Below are positions 1 through 9,405 of a stretch of DNA of 64,000 nt, piece after piece (position 1 is the first letter of the stretch; each line of letters opens with the position of its first letter). Origin of the DNA: a virus; IMG/VR virus record IMGVR_UViG_3300017917_004266, positions 28,990-92,989 of that record. One strand, written 5' to 3'. Under the pieces are notes generated by a model that did no database searches, was not told where the DNA came from, and saw nothing but the letters and a program-made list of their open reading frames with translations. The translations under genes were made by a program, and so were the position numbers.

Positions 1-2
1 GT

Positions 3-1499
3 TTGACTGCTGGACTAGTATTATTTAATGATAGTACAATAAGTGGTTGGGGAAATACTGGAGCTTATTCAAATAGTGGAAATTATTTAACTGGAGTAAA
101 ACAAATAGGAGCAGGTGGAAACTTTTTAAATGCTTTATTGCAAAATGAAGTATTAACAGGCTGGGGGATAACTACAGGATTTTATCCAAAAATTGCTAGT
201 GGAGTCAAGCAATATAATAGTTCTCAATTTGGAACATATTATGAATATATAACTGGTCAAGAAATCAAAAATCTAGTCTCTGGTAACGCGCATTTTATAT
301 ACAACATAGAAGTAGAAAGACCAACTATAATAACAGAAATAACTACTGTTATCGTAAGCCAAATCTCTGGCTTTGAGAATCAAGTGCTATTTTCTGGAGT
401 AACTGGATATAATACTGGATGGTATAAAAATATTCCTCAATTTTGCGGGACAGGATTTCCAATGCATCTTGTATCTGGAATTATAGGAGTTATAACTGGA
501 AATGTATTAACTGGAATAGATATAACTACTTCATCATCTAGTTCTCAAAAAATAGTTTTAAATAATGAAACTTATCAAACTGGATTTTCTTCTGGAATTT
601 ATGATGCATCAAAGACTGGAAATTATATTTATGAATTTTCTTATATAAACAACGGATCTCAAGTTAATCTTTTTGATATCATTTATCTTGATTCTGGATT
701 TTATAGTTCTCAATCAAAAAATATTTTTAATCGAGCCAATGGATATATTGCAAATAAAACTACCAATTTAAATTATACAAAAAATTATACTTTGCAAAAA
801 AATCTAGATTATTTGAATTCTTTAGGAGTTGATTTGCTTTTACTTAATCAATTAATAGATAATAATGATATTTTAGAAATATATTTATTTAAAATTAATA
901 GTGGTTTAGATATTAATTTAAATAATTCATTATTATTAAGTAAAGCTTCTAAAAATTTTAGATTTGCAAATACTGGAGCAAATTACTCTGTAAATCTTAA
1001 TGGCATTGCACAAATTAGTGGTTTAGATTATTTACTTACTGGTACATTAGGGTCGCCAATAGCTTTATATGATATTTTTGATAATGTAGAAGGAGATTTC
1101 ATAAAAACTGGCGAAGCAATATTCACTTATACTGGTGAAACAGGAAGAAGTTTAAATAATAAAGATTTCTTATATTTGAATGGCCAAAAACTAATAAGTG
1201 GTTATCATTATAACTTTAATTCATCGAATATTAACTATAATACTGGAAATATACCTGTCACAGGTATAATTCATGCTTTCAATGTATTAATAGAGTATGA
1301 TAGATATACAGGTTCAATGTATACTTTTGATTTACCTAGATTTAGTAAAAATAGTGAATTAATATGGCTTAATGGAGTTAAATTAAAATCTGATAGTTAT
1401 TATGAAGTATCTGAAAATGATCAATTTTATAATCCAACTTTCTATGACAAAACAGATGTAATTATATATAATAATACGGATAATTATTTCAATGAGTAA
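3..1499 (+). CDS. RCC1-repeat structural protein, 5' partial
   Basis: The reading frame is open from the left edge, so the true start lies outside the window. The first 60 or so residues hold the end of an RCC1-type beta-propeller: two visible units of the form GWG...LTGVKQI.AG...ALL, closely like the seven units at the start of the 1164-residue protein at 14078. After a short Ser-rich linker (near residue 178) the remaining protein is beta-rich with many Thr-Gly and Ser-Gly pairs. RCC1 propellers are protein- or ligand-binding platforms; in a phage tail operon this is inferred to be an adsorption or fibre component. The last codons overlap the next start by 8 bases, indicating co-translation. 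The RCC1 call is good; the virion role is inference. Confidence 0.6.
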   Translation: MTAGLVLFNDSTISGWGNTGAYSNSGNYLTGVKQIGAGGNFLNALLQNEVLTGWGITTGFYPKIASGVKQYNSSQFGTYYEYITGQEIKNLVSGNAHFIYNIEVERPTIITEITTVIVSQISGFENQVLFSGVTGYNTGWYKNIPQFCGTGFPMHLVSGIIGVITGNVLTGIDITTSSSSSQKIVLNNETYQTGFSSGIYDASKTGNYIYEFSYINNGSQVNLFDIIYLDSGFYSSQSKNIFNRANGYIANKTTNLNYTKNYTLQKNLDYLNSLGVDLLLLNQLIDNNDILEIYLFKINSGLDINLNNSLLLSKASKNFRFANTGANYSVNLNGIAQISGLDYLLTGTLGSPIALYDIFDNVEGDFIKTGEAIFTYTGETGRSLNNKDFLYLNGQKLISGYHYNFNSSNINYNTGNIPVTGIIHAFNVLIEYDRYTGSMYTFDLPRFSKNSELIWLNGVKLKSDSYYEVSENDQFYNPTFYDKTDVIIYNNTDNYFNE

Positions 1500-4400
1500 A
1501 ATTAAAGTAGAAGCTATAACATTAAACGGCTCTAATGAATATATGGGAGGAAAAATTTATTATTGTAATTTTTCTCCTAATTTTAGTGAAAAACCAACGG
1601 AATTACAAATTAATGTAATTAATGAAAATGGTAATTATCAAACTCCTACGATAAATTATAATTCTCCAGTTAAGGTTAAAATAGGTTCACTTGATCTTGG
1701 AGATATGTATCCTTATAAATATAAAAATAGATATTCTTCTCAAGGAAATATATTAGAAATATCATTAATTGATCCAAGTTTTGTGCTAGATAAAATTTTT
1801 ATTGGGCTAAATGGAAAACATGGATGGATAAATAAATTTGCTAAAAGTATGCAAGATATGTCTAAAAAAACATTTAGTGAATATTTAGATTCTATCAATT
1901 CTTCTTCTTCTTCTTCTTCGGCTTCTTCATCTTCAAACGATAAAGGGTCAGATGTATTTGAAAAATTAACAGATAATTTTTGGCTTATAGGTAGACAATT
2001 TCATCCATGTGATGAAAACAAAGACAATATTATAGATTTTGATGAAGCTTTTAATGTAGACCCATGTGATCCATGCCCATCTTGTCCAGAGGATAAATAT
2101 GAAAATCGTTGTCAAGAACTTGCTTATACTACAATATTTGAAATTGGATATTCATTTAAAGATCTTGCTTCTGCATTTCAAGCTTTTAAGCCAAGGCAAG
2201 GCAGTACAGAAATAAATATAGAAATACCAGCTGGAATATCTGGAAATAAAGATAAATATGAAAAATTTTATAGAGATTTTTTTGGACCTTTAAGAGAAGT
2301 TTTAACATCTTGGGCTAATGAATTTGGATTAAATTGGTTTTATGATATAAAAAATAAAACAGTTAGATTTATTGATATTTCAACAAAAGAGATTCAAGTT
2401 CCAGTTAATACTATTCTAAGTTACTATAAAAATGATAAATTAATTTCTTATGAACACGAAGTCTCTTCAGAAAAAACTGTTCAAAGAGGAGCAATTTCTT
2501 GGTATGAAAGAGGTGGTGAAAGAAAAAGTTTTGATTGTTCAAAAGCCACTACTACAATTCTTTCAGCTTTATATGGAGCAGATTATTTAGGAAATAGAGG
2601 AAGAACTCTTTTAAATGGTAAAGAAGTAAATTCAAATTGTGACGTTGTTGGGTCTATTTTAAGAGGTTATAATCCATTACTTAGAGATTTATTTTGGCTT
2701 AGAACGATGTATGGTATGAGATCATCAAAAGATATGATTCAATATATTTCAGATTTTAGTGTTACAGCAAACTCTAGTTCAAGTTCTTCTAGTGGTGATG
2801 AAGAAGAATATGTTCTTGCAAATAATAAAGTAATACCTGAATATGGTGATATGCAAATATTAGCAGTTATAGATTGTAACTTATCAAAATCAGAAAAAGA
2901 AAAAACAATATTTCAAAAGATAGCAAATCTTAATTATTCAGATCTTATTCTTCAAATGAATGAATTAGATGCAATTAAATTAGTAAATAATAGTGGATTT
3001 TTTGTTGTAGCATATATTGATGAAATTGCTCTTGAAAAAAGATATGAAATGGAAGACGAGCTTTTTGACTTTTTAGGAAAATTTTATGCTAGAGAAAATT
3101 TATTCAGATTATGTGGTTTAACTGGTAATGAAGAGTTTGTTAAAAATAATACAAATATAGAATCTGCAGATGGAAGTGCTCAAATTTATTCCAAAAGAGA
3201 TGGAATAGGAAGTCATCCATTAAGTAAGTATAAATTTTATAAAAGTGGATATCTTGGTTGTATAGTAAATGATGGAAATGTTTCAAAGATTAATCCTGCA
3301 ACACCAGGTAAAAAACTTCCATCAAGTACTCAAGGATTTGGATTAACATTAAGTAGAATAAATAATCAAGATGTTGTTAGCTCGTCAGATACTCCTCAAG
3401 ATTATGTAAATGCTGCGGGTGGTGCGGGATCATTATTTTCTAATAAAAAATCAAATGAAACTATACCAAGATTTGAACAAACAGCCATCATTTTAGATCG
3501 TGAACCAAAATGGGTACCAGAACCACAAACTTTTCAAGAAAACTTTAATCAAAAAATCTCTGATAAATATGGAGAATTAGAATGGAAATTATTTGGATCA
3601 AATGGCATTCCTCCAAATTCAACTTGGATGACATCTGCTTATGGTGGTAATACTGGATTTATTAAAGATGGAACTGCTGGAAAAATTAAAGTATTTATTG
3701 TACAAACTGGAGGTTTCAAAGTAACACCTAGTTCGCCACAACAATTTGAATCAACTGTAGAACATCCAACAGATAAAACTGCAAACCAAACAAAGAAAAT
3801 GCTAAGAAGAGTTGGCGGTAAATATTCTTCAGAAACAGCCATAGGTTTATTAAATAATAAATGTCATAAAATTACAATAGAAGATGGAAAAGAACTGCCA
3901 ATAATATATACTCCGCCACATACACTTGTGCCAAAAGCAACAAAAAATTTAATAGAAAAAGATGTACTAAAACAAACTGAAAGTAGAGGTGATAAAGCTA
4001 CTTCATGTGATACTGCACTAAAATCAGAAAAATTCAGAGTCCCAGCTTATAGGGTTTATGTATCTCAATCATTTAATCAAAGTGTTACATTACCCAAAAT
4101 TCAAACTGGCGTTTATACAGATATGTCTTGCGCGCAAGGCGTAAGAAGTCTAGATGTAGTTTATACAAAATTTACAAATGATGATTTTAAATCATTTACT
4201 GGTTCTAATGGATATGGTTGTATACCAAATATGAAATATCTTAATGATTTACATGTTGCTTATACAGGAAATGTATTTTCTAATATTGATCCAGATGATA
4301 GTCTAAGTTTAGAAATTAAAGGATTACCTAGAATATCAGATTATCAAAGTGAAATTTTAAATGGACTTGAAAATATAAGTATTCAAATTACTGACCAAGG

Positions 4401-4509
4401 TGTTAATACAAATTTACAGTATGGAACTAAATTAGTAAAAGGAATTTCTCCTGATTTATTAAAATTTCAAAACTCTAGAAGATTTGACAGACAAGCTAAA
4501 GGCGTATAA
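1492..4509 (+). CDS. Large tail-hub-like structural protein with EF-hand loop
   Basis: A 1005-residue protein starting at an ATG inside the end of the previous gene. The segment around residues 220-340 (LREVLTSWANEFGLNWF followed by a short strand giving VRFID) resembles the barrel domain of gp27/late-control-D tail hubs, so a baseplate or tail-hub role is suggested but not proven. Residues 174-185 form a canonical calcium-binding EF-hand loop (Asp, Asn, Asp, Ile, Asp, Glu in the ligand positions), followed by a cluster of cysteines (CDPCPSCPEDKYENRC). Poly-serine linkers occur near residues 136-150 and 425-432. It sits in the middle of a run of virion genes. Identity as hub is tentative; virion membership is likely. 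Confidence 0.45.
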   Translation: MSKIKVEAITLNGSNEYMGGKIYYCNFSPNFSEKPTELQINVINENGNYQTPTINYNSPVKVKIGSLDLGDMYPYKYKNRYSSQGNILEISLIDPSFVLDKIFIGLNGKHGWINKFAKSMQDMSKKTFSEYLDSINSSSSSSSASSSSNDKGSDVFEKLTDNFWLIGRQFHPCDENKDNIIDFDEAFNVDPCDPCPSCPEDKYENRCQELAYTTIFEIGYSFKDLASAFQAFKPRQGSTEINIEIPAGISGNKDKYEKFYRDFFGPLREVLTSWANEFGLNWFYDIKNKTVRFIDISTKEIQVPVNTILSYYKNDKLISYEHEVSSEKTVQRGAISWYERGGERKSFDCSKATTTILSALYGADYLGNRGRTLLNGKEVNSNCDVVGSILRGYNPLLRDLFWLRTMYGMRSSKDMIQYISDFSVTANSSSSSSSGDEEEYVLANNKVIPEYGDMQILAVIDCNLSKSEKEKTIFQKIANLNYSDLILQMNELDAIKLVNNSGFFVVAYIDEIALEKRYEMEDELFDFLGKFYARENLFRLCGLTGNEEFVKNNTNIESADGSAQIYSKRDGIGSHPLSKYKFYKSGYLGCIVNDGNVSKINPATPGKKLPSSTQGFGLTLSRINNQDVVSSSDTPQDYVNAAGGAGSLFSNKKSNETIPRFEQTAIILDREPKWVPEPQTFQENFNQKISDKYGELEWKLFGSNGIPPNSTWMTSAYGGNTGFIKDGTAGKIKVFIVQTGGFKVTPSSPQQFESTVEHPTDKTANQTKKMLRRVGGKYSSETAIGLLNNKCHKITIEDGKELPIIYTPPHTLVPKATKNLIEKDVLKQTESRGDKATSCDTALKSEKFRVPAYRVYVSQSFNQSVTLPKIQTGVYTDMSCAQGVRSLDVVYTKFTNDDFKSFTGSNGYGCIPNMKYLNDLHVAYTGNVFSNIDPDDSLSLEIKGLPRISDYQSEILNGLENISIQITDQGVNTNLQYGTKLVKGISPDLLKFQNSRRFDRQAKGV

Positions 4510-4511
4510 AA

Positions 4512-6608
4512 ATGATAACAAATAATTTTTTATATAGAAATTTTCTAAATCAAACTGGAGATTTTAATACTAGTTGGTTAATTTCTATTGATAATACAAC
4601 TGGATCTGGAAAATTTGGTATAAGTGGAACAGGAAATATTTATGGTTATACAATTAAAAGCGGAGAAATATATGATCCATATAATAATTTACTAGGGTCA
4701 TATACATCAAATAAATCTTTTTCATTAAAAAATGATATAATAAATTCTAAAGATACATTATACTATAATAATAACCCAAAATATTTTTTTAAAACTGGAA
4801 ATTTTTTTAATGGACATAATTATAATTACTTCTTCGTTGATCCTACTGGATTAAATTTAGATTTTGATTTTATTATCAAAGGGGAAGCCACAACCTTACA
4901 AATATCTGGATTAAATATAAGATCTAAAAATGATAATACAAATGAAATAATAAATTATGTAACTGGAAGAATTGTCAATAATAAACCAGAATTAAATGTT
5001 AAAATTTTTGATGGATTTATAAGTAGTAATCCACAGTTTACATTATCTGGATTACCATTATCATTTTATGATACTGGATATTTTTATATAATAACAGATT
5101 CTGGAACAACACAATTTAATAATAGAAATTTTACATTACCAATTACATTTAATACAAATTATGGACAAATATCTTTTGATTTTAATCTTATAAATCAATA
5201 TATACCATTGCAATTTTCTAGCCTTATAGTAACTCCAAGCGGGAGTGTAAATATTTTTGACAATCAAGTTTTAGCATTCAGTGTCCAATATGGAACTAAT
5301 AGTGGTTCATATTTAGATATAGAATTAAATTATATAAGTGGTTCTACTGGATTTTTTAGTGGAAATATACCTTCCACAGGATATGTTACAGATACAATTT
5401 CTGGTATTATAACTGGCTCTGGCTATCTAGAAAAAATATTAAATGCTCAAGTTCTTTTAACTGGATATAGCCCTTACAAAGAAATTAATGACTCTGGTTA
5501 TGTTACTGGTTTAAAAATAAATAAATTTATATATGCTACTGGAGATGTAAATTTAAATTATTCTATTTCTGGTACTGGCTTAGGAACTGGATACGTTTAT
5601 TTAACAATACCATCTAGCGGAGAAATAACTGTAACAGTTTCTGGCGCGGTTCCATATATCGGTGGAGGACCTTTATTTTATAAAACTGGTGGATTTATTT
5701 CAACTGGATCTAGTGTTGATATAAATAATAATCCTATAGAAATTACTGGATTTTCTAGTAATGTAACTAATTTTGTTACAGCTTTTTATACTGGAATAAT
5801 AACTGGAGTATATTTAACAACTGGTCAATATTCAAATAAACTATTTACTGGTCTTCATACTGGATCATTAGCTGGAAAAGAAGTTATTGGTAAACCATAT
5901 TATCAATTAGCTACTGGATTTGGAACAGGAATAAGTAAAACTGGAATTGTAGATGCAGATTTTTTTAGATTTTTTGAAGGAGGAAATTACTTCTTTACAA
6001 AAAATATAACTGGTATATCTGGTTTTTTTGCACTTAGTGATTCAAATAGAGTTATAACTGGTTTATCTGGAATATTAACTTGTAAACAAAGTTTAGAAAA
6101 TTTTAATTATTCTGGAGTATCAAAAATTACTGGAATAAATAATTTTAATATATATATTGATGAGTGTGATGAAGAAACTATAATGTTTTATTTCTTAGCT
6201 ACTGGCCGCGCTTCAGAAGGATTTAAATTATATACTTCTTTAGATAATAAAATTATAGAAGAAAAAAATATTCCTAAATTTATTATAGTCGCAACTACTG
6301 GAAATGAAACAGAATTAGCATATCTAGAGAATTTACAAAATTTAACTGGAAATTCTTATGGTACTGGAATAAGAACTAGGATATCTCATTTAGGAAATAC
6401 TATAAGTGGTAGTGGATATTTTAGTGGATTATTTTCGGAAGGTGCTTGCGAAAATAATGGAATATGGGAACATAATTTTGTAAATTATACAATTACTACA
6501 GGAAATTTTTATACAAATAATTATATTAATAAATTTTCAAGTAAGATATTATCTTCAGAAGAAAATATAATTGAAGATTTTAATTATATTAAATTTAATA
6601 TATTATGA
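4512..6608 (+). CDS. Thr-Gly/Ser-Gly-rich beta structural protein
   Basis: A 698-residue protein beginning 2 bases after the preceding stop. It has no recognised domain. Its dominant feature is Thr-Gly, Ser-Gly and Asn-Gly pairs every 5-15 residues, separated by alternating hydrophobic/polar stretches rich in Asn, Ile, Tyr and Phe; this is the pattern of extended beta-structure with tight turns, as in fibre shafts or stacked beta-sandwiches. Only a few cysteines are present. The same composition recurs in the proteins starting at 3 and 20004, suggesting a family expanded by duplication. A tail fibre or decoration role is inferred from context alone. Confidence 0.5.
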   Translation: MITNNFLYRNFLNQTGDFNTSWLISIDNTTGSGKFGISGTGNIYGYTIKSGEIYDPYNNLLGSYTSNKSFSLKNDIINSKDTLYYNNNPKYFFKTGNFFNGHNYNYFFVDPTGLNLDFDFIIKGEATTLQISGLNIRSKNDNTNEIINYVTGRIVNNKPELNVKIFDGFISSNPQFTLSGLPLSFYDTGYFYIITDSGTTQFNNRNFTLPITFNTNYGQISFDFNLINQYIPLQFSSLIVTPSGSVNIFDNQVLAFSVQYGTNSGSYLDIELNYISGSTGFFSGNIPSTGYVTDTISGIITGSGYLEKILNAQVLLTGYSPYKEINDSGYVTGLKINKFIYATGDVNLNYSISGTGLGTGYVYLTIPSSGEITVTVSGAVPYIGGGPLFYKTGGFISTGSSVDINNNPIEITGFSSNVTNFVTAFYTGIITGVYLTTGQYSNKLFTGLHTGSLAGKEVIGKPYYQLATGFGTGISKTGIVDADFFRFFEGGNYFFTKNITGISGFFALSDSNRVITGLSGILTCKQSLENFNYSGVSKITGINNFNIYIDECDEETIMFYFLATGRASEGFKLYTSLDNKIIEEKNIPKFIIVATTGNETELAYLENLQNLTGNSYGTGIRTRISHLGNTISGSGYFSGLFSEGACENNGIWEHNFVNYTITTGNFYTNNYINKFSSKILSSEENIIEDFNYIKFNIL

Positions 6609-6613
6609 TTAGG

Positions 6614-6621
6614 TAGTGTAA
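6614..6621 (+). promoter_or_regulatory. AGTGTAA late-type motif
   Basis: TAGTGTAA lies 22 bases before the ATG at 6644, followed by the doubled purine ribosome site AAAGGAAAAAGG. The same arrangement recurs before the genes at 11459, 12698 and 20004. Confidence 0.5.
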
Positions 6622-6643
6622 AATATATAAAGGAAAAAGGAAA

Positions 6644-9403
6644 ATGGAATTACCAATATATTTTAATCAAAGGTTTTCTAGGGGCGCAGGGACAAGTGAA
6701 CAATTTGGTTATAGCACATCAATAAATGATGCTGGAAATATTATATCAGTTGGAACATATGGAGGTTCTGGAGTTTACGTATATAAAAGTGGACAAAATG
6801 GATCTTGGTATTTAGTAGATAAACTTACTGGTCAAAAAAGTTCAGATTTAGAAATAGGAAAATTTGGATATGATTTAAAATTAAATGGTTTAGGAAATAT
6901 TCTTGCTGTTAGTGCTCCTTTTCGTGATGGTGAAGATTTTTCACCTTATAATGGTAGAGTATTTATTTATACTGGTATAAATAATAGTTGGATTTTAAAT
7001 GATCAATTAAATGGTATTCCTGGATTTGCTCAATATTTTGGTCACAGTTTAGATGTAAATTATTTAGGAGATACAATTGCAGTTAGTTCGCGCGGACAAG
7101 GAGTATCTGGACAAGTATATATTTATACAAATTATGAAGATAATTGGCAATTAAGTCGTATTTTAACTGGTAAAAGTAATTCATTTAGTTATCCAAATAG
7201 CGTATCTTTAAATAAGTCTGGAAATTTAATTGCTTTTGGTTCAGCATACGAAAATCAAAATTCTGGAAAAGTTTATATATTAGATTGGAAAATACCATAT
7301 CAAATTAATTTAAATAATTTTGAATTAACTGATAATTCAGAAGATATAAATGGAATATATACATATCAAAGTATTGTGCCCTTTTCATATGCGGCTACAT
7401 CTGGATATAAACATAATTCTTTGGATAGTTGGATTTATTTTTCTCCAACTAATAATAGATGGGAATTAGAAGCTAATGATTCTCCTGAATTTTATAATGA
7501 TAGTTCAGATATAAATATTTTACCTTTTACTGGATGGAAAATTGGACTTGCACAAGGGGCACCAGATGAATTAACTACTGGAATTATAAATTATATACCA
7601 AAACAAATTACTGGAGGTAATACTGCAAGATTATTTGGTATAAACTTAGATCTCAATAATGATGGAGATAAAATCTTAATTGGATCTTGGTATTCTGATC
7701 TAGGTTCTGGAGCAGCATATTTATTTACAGGAAATAATTCAAATTGGATACTTTCTAAAAAATTTACAGGAGATAATAATGATAATAATTTATATTCAGA
7801 TCAAAGATTTGGATATAAAGTAGATTTGAATGGAGATGGAAATATAGCTTTAATTAGCGAAAGTAAAGATTTTAATGGAAATGGTCCTTCTGCTGGAGCA
7901 GTATATGTTTTTAGTAATAATGGTACTTGGGGACTTAATAAAAAAATAACTGGAGATTATGATATTGATTTTGGTGATAATTTTGGTTTTAGTTTTGCAT
8001 TAAATGATTCTGGAAATATTGCAATTATAGGATCAATTGGTGATGGAAATAATTATAAAGGTGCAGCATATTTATATTCAAATGCAAATATTCAATATTC
8101 TAATTTTGCTGGCGAAACAGAAGTAATTTATAATGCAACACCAATAGAATTAAAATGCGATATAATAACAGGAAATTTTTCAATAAATCTAGATGGTCAA
8201 GATAATTTTACTCCACTTTATAATACAAAACATAAATTTATTATTTATAAAAGTGGTATCAATTATACGACTGGATATTTACCTATATATGAGAGTGAAT
8301 ATTCAAATTACAATAATCAAAATATAATTAAATATTCGGGAAGCTTTGACAAAGGTAATTATCAAATTAAAATAAAAAGCATTTATAATGATACAAATAT
8401 TTCATTTCCTAATTTATGTAATAATGGTATACAGGTTGCAAATATTATAGATGTAAGTTATAGTAATAAATCTGGATTAGCTTTATTTAAAAATTGTTCT
8501 TCTACTTTATATAAAGATTTCTTAAACAATAATTCTAATTTAAATGAAGTTGCGAACATATATATAACTGACCGTTTAGATATAACTGGTTTTGATTTTA
8601 TTAATGATTATAAAACTTATGTTGATTATATAAAAACTTTGGAACCCGTAGAAAAAGAAAAAGAGGGTATTTCATTAAATAGTGGAATTGATCATGCGGT
8701 ATCTAGGCTTAATTGGAAAAATAAAATAAAAATAATAAATATAGTAACAAATAATATTCCATACATTGAATCTGATGCAGATGATTGCGAAGTAGCATTG
8801 AATAATGATTATTTCACAAACCCAATAGAAATAAAATATTCTGATCTTTTAAATAAAATGATAAGTTATTCAAATACTCAAAATATTTCATTTAATTTTA
8901 TATATTTAGATAAAGAATTAAATCTTAATTTAGATAAGAAAAATTGTTTATATGATGAAAAAGATATAAAAATTTTATATGAAAAAGCTGCTCAATTAGG
9001 AAAAGGTTCATTTGGAAATAATAATTTATCTCAAGTTATAAATTCACAATTAAATTTATCAAATAATTTAAAAAGAATGAGATTTTGCGAAAGTTCATCT
9101 AGTTCTAGTTCTAGTGCCATAGATCAAATATTTTTAGAATATACATATGGAATAAATTCTCCGCAAGTTATGCCATTAAATGCTTATGGAGGTAAATATA
9201 CTGGTTTAAAAAACGATATAATAATAAGTGGGGCAACTGCTCCTATTTTAGTAGATATAGTATATAGAAAAATTTCTGGTGAGAATATTGGTATATATGA
9301 TGGAGTTTATACAAATTTAACTGGTAATTGGCAGATAGAGTATTTTGTTTCTGATGCAGATCAAAAATTTGCTACAAAAGATAGAAAGGTTTATATTATA
9401 TAA
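6644..9403 (+). CDS. Integrin-like FG-GAP propeller plus VWA-like domain protein
   Basis: A 919-residue protein with a strong ribosome site. The N-terminal half has seven FG-GAP units (starting FGYSTSIN, FGYDLKLN, FGHSLDVN, a degenerate SYPNSVSLN, FGINLDLN, FGYKVDLN, FGFSFALN). Units 5 and 6 carry the calcium loop DLNNDGD/DLNGDGN seen in integrin alpha subunits. About 100 residues are inserted between blades 4 and 5. Around residues 598-740 is a von Willebrand factor A-like domain with the metal-site signature DVSYS (Asp603, Ser605, Ser607), although the later Thr and Asp ligands look altered. A short poly-Ser linker near residue 818 precedes a C-terminal beta domain. In a phage this is most simply a cell-surface binding (adsorption) protein. 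The propeller is clear; the VWA call is moderate. Confidence 0.65.
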   Translation: MELPIYFNQRFSRGAGTSEQFGYSTSINDAGNIISVGTYGGSGVYVYKSGQNGSWYLVDKLTGQKSSDLEIGKFGYDLKLNGLGNILAVSAPFRDGEDFSPYNGRVFIYTGINNSWILNDQLNGIPGFAQYFGHSLDVNYLGDTIAVSSRGQGVSGQVYIYTNYEDNWQLSRILTGKSNSFSYPNSVSLNKSGNLIAFGSAYENQNSGKVYILDWKIPYQINLNNFELTDNSEDINGIYTYQSIVPFSYAATSGYKHNSLDSWIYFSPTNNRWELEANDSPEFYNDSSDINILPFTGWKIGLAQGAPDELTTGIINYIPKQITGGNTARLFGINLDLNNDGDKILIGSWYSDLGSGAAYLFTGNNSNWILSKKFTGDNNDNNLYSDQRFGYKVDLNGDGNIALISESKDFNGNGPSAGAVYVFSNNGTWGLNKKITGDYDIDFGDNFGFSFALNDSGNIAIIGSIGDGNNYKGAAYLYSNANIQYSNFAGETEVIYNATPIELKCDIITGNFSINLDGQDNFTPLYNTKHKFIIYKSGINYTTGYLPIYESEYSNYNNQNIIKYSGSFDKGNYQIKIKSIYNDTNISFPNLCNNGIQVANIIDVSYSNKSGLALFKNCSSTLYKDFLNNNSNLNEVANIYITDRLDITGFDFINDYKTYVDYIKTLEPVEKEKEGISLNSGIDHAVSRLNWKNKIKIINIVTNNIPYIESDADDCEVALNNDYFTNPIEIKYSDLLNKMISYSNTQNISFNFIYLDKELNLNLDKKNCLYDEKDIKILYEKAAQLGKGSFGNNNLSQVINSQLNLSNNLKRMRFCESSSSSSSSAIDQIFLEYTYGINSPQVMPLNAYGGKYTGLKNDIIISGATAPILVDIVYRKISGENIGIYDGVYTNLTGNWQIEYFVSDADQKFATKDRKVYII

Positions 9404-9405
9404 TT

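Noticed and set aside
5243-5250. GAGTGTAA on the plus strand
   Set aside because: Lies inside a long gene with no start codon suitably placed downstream, so not counted as a promoter motif.
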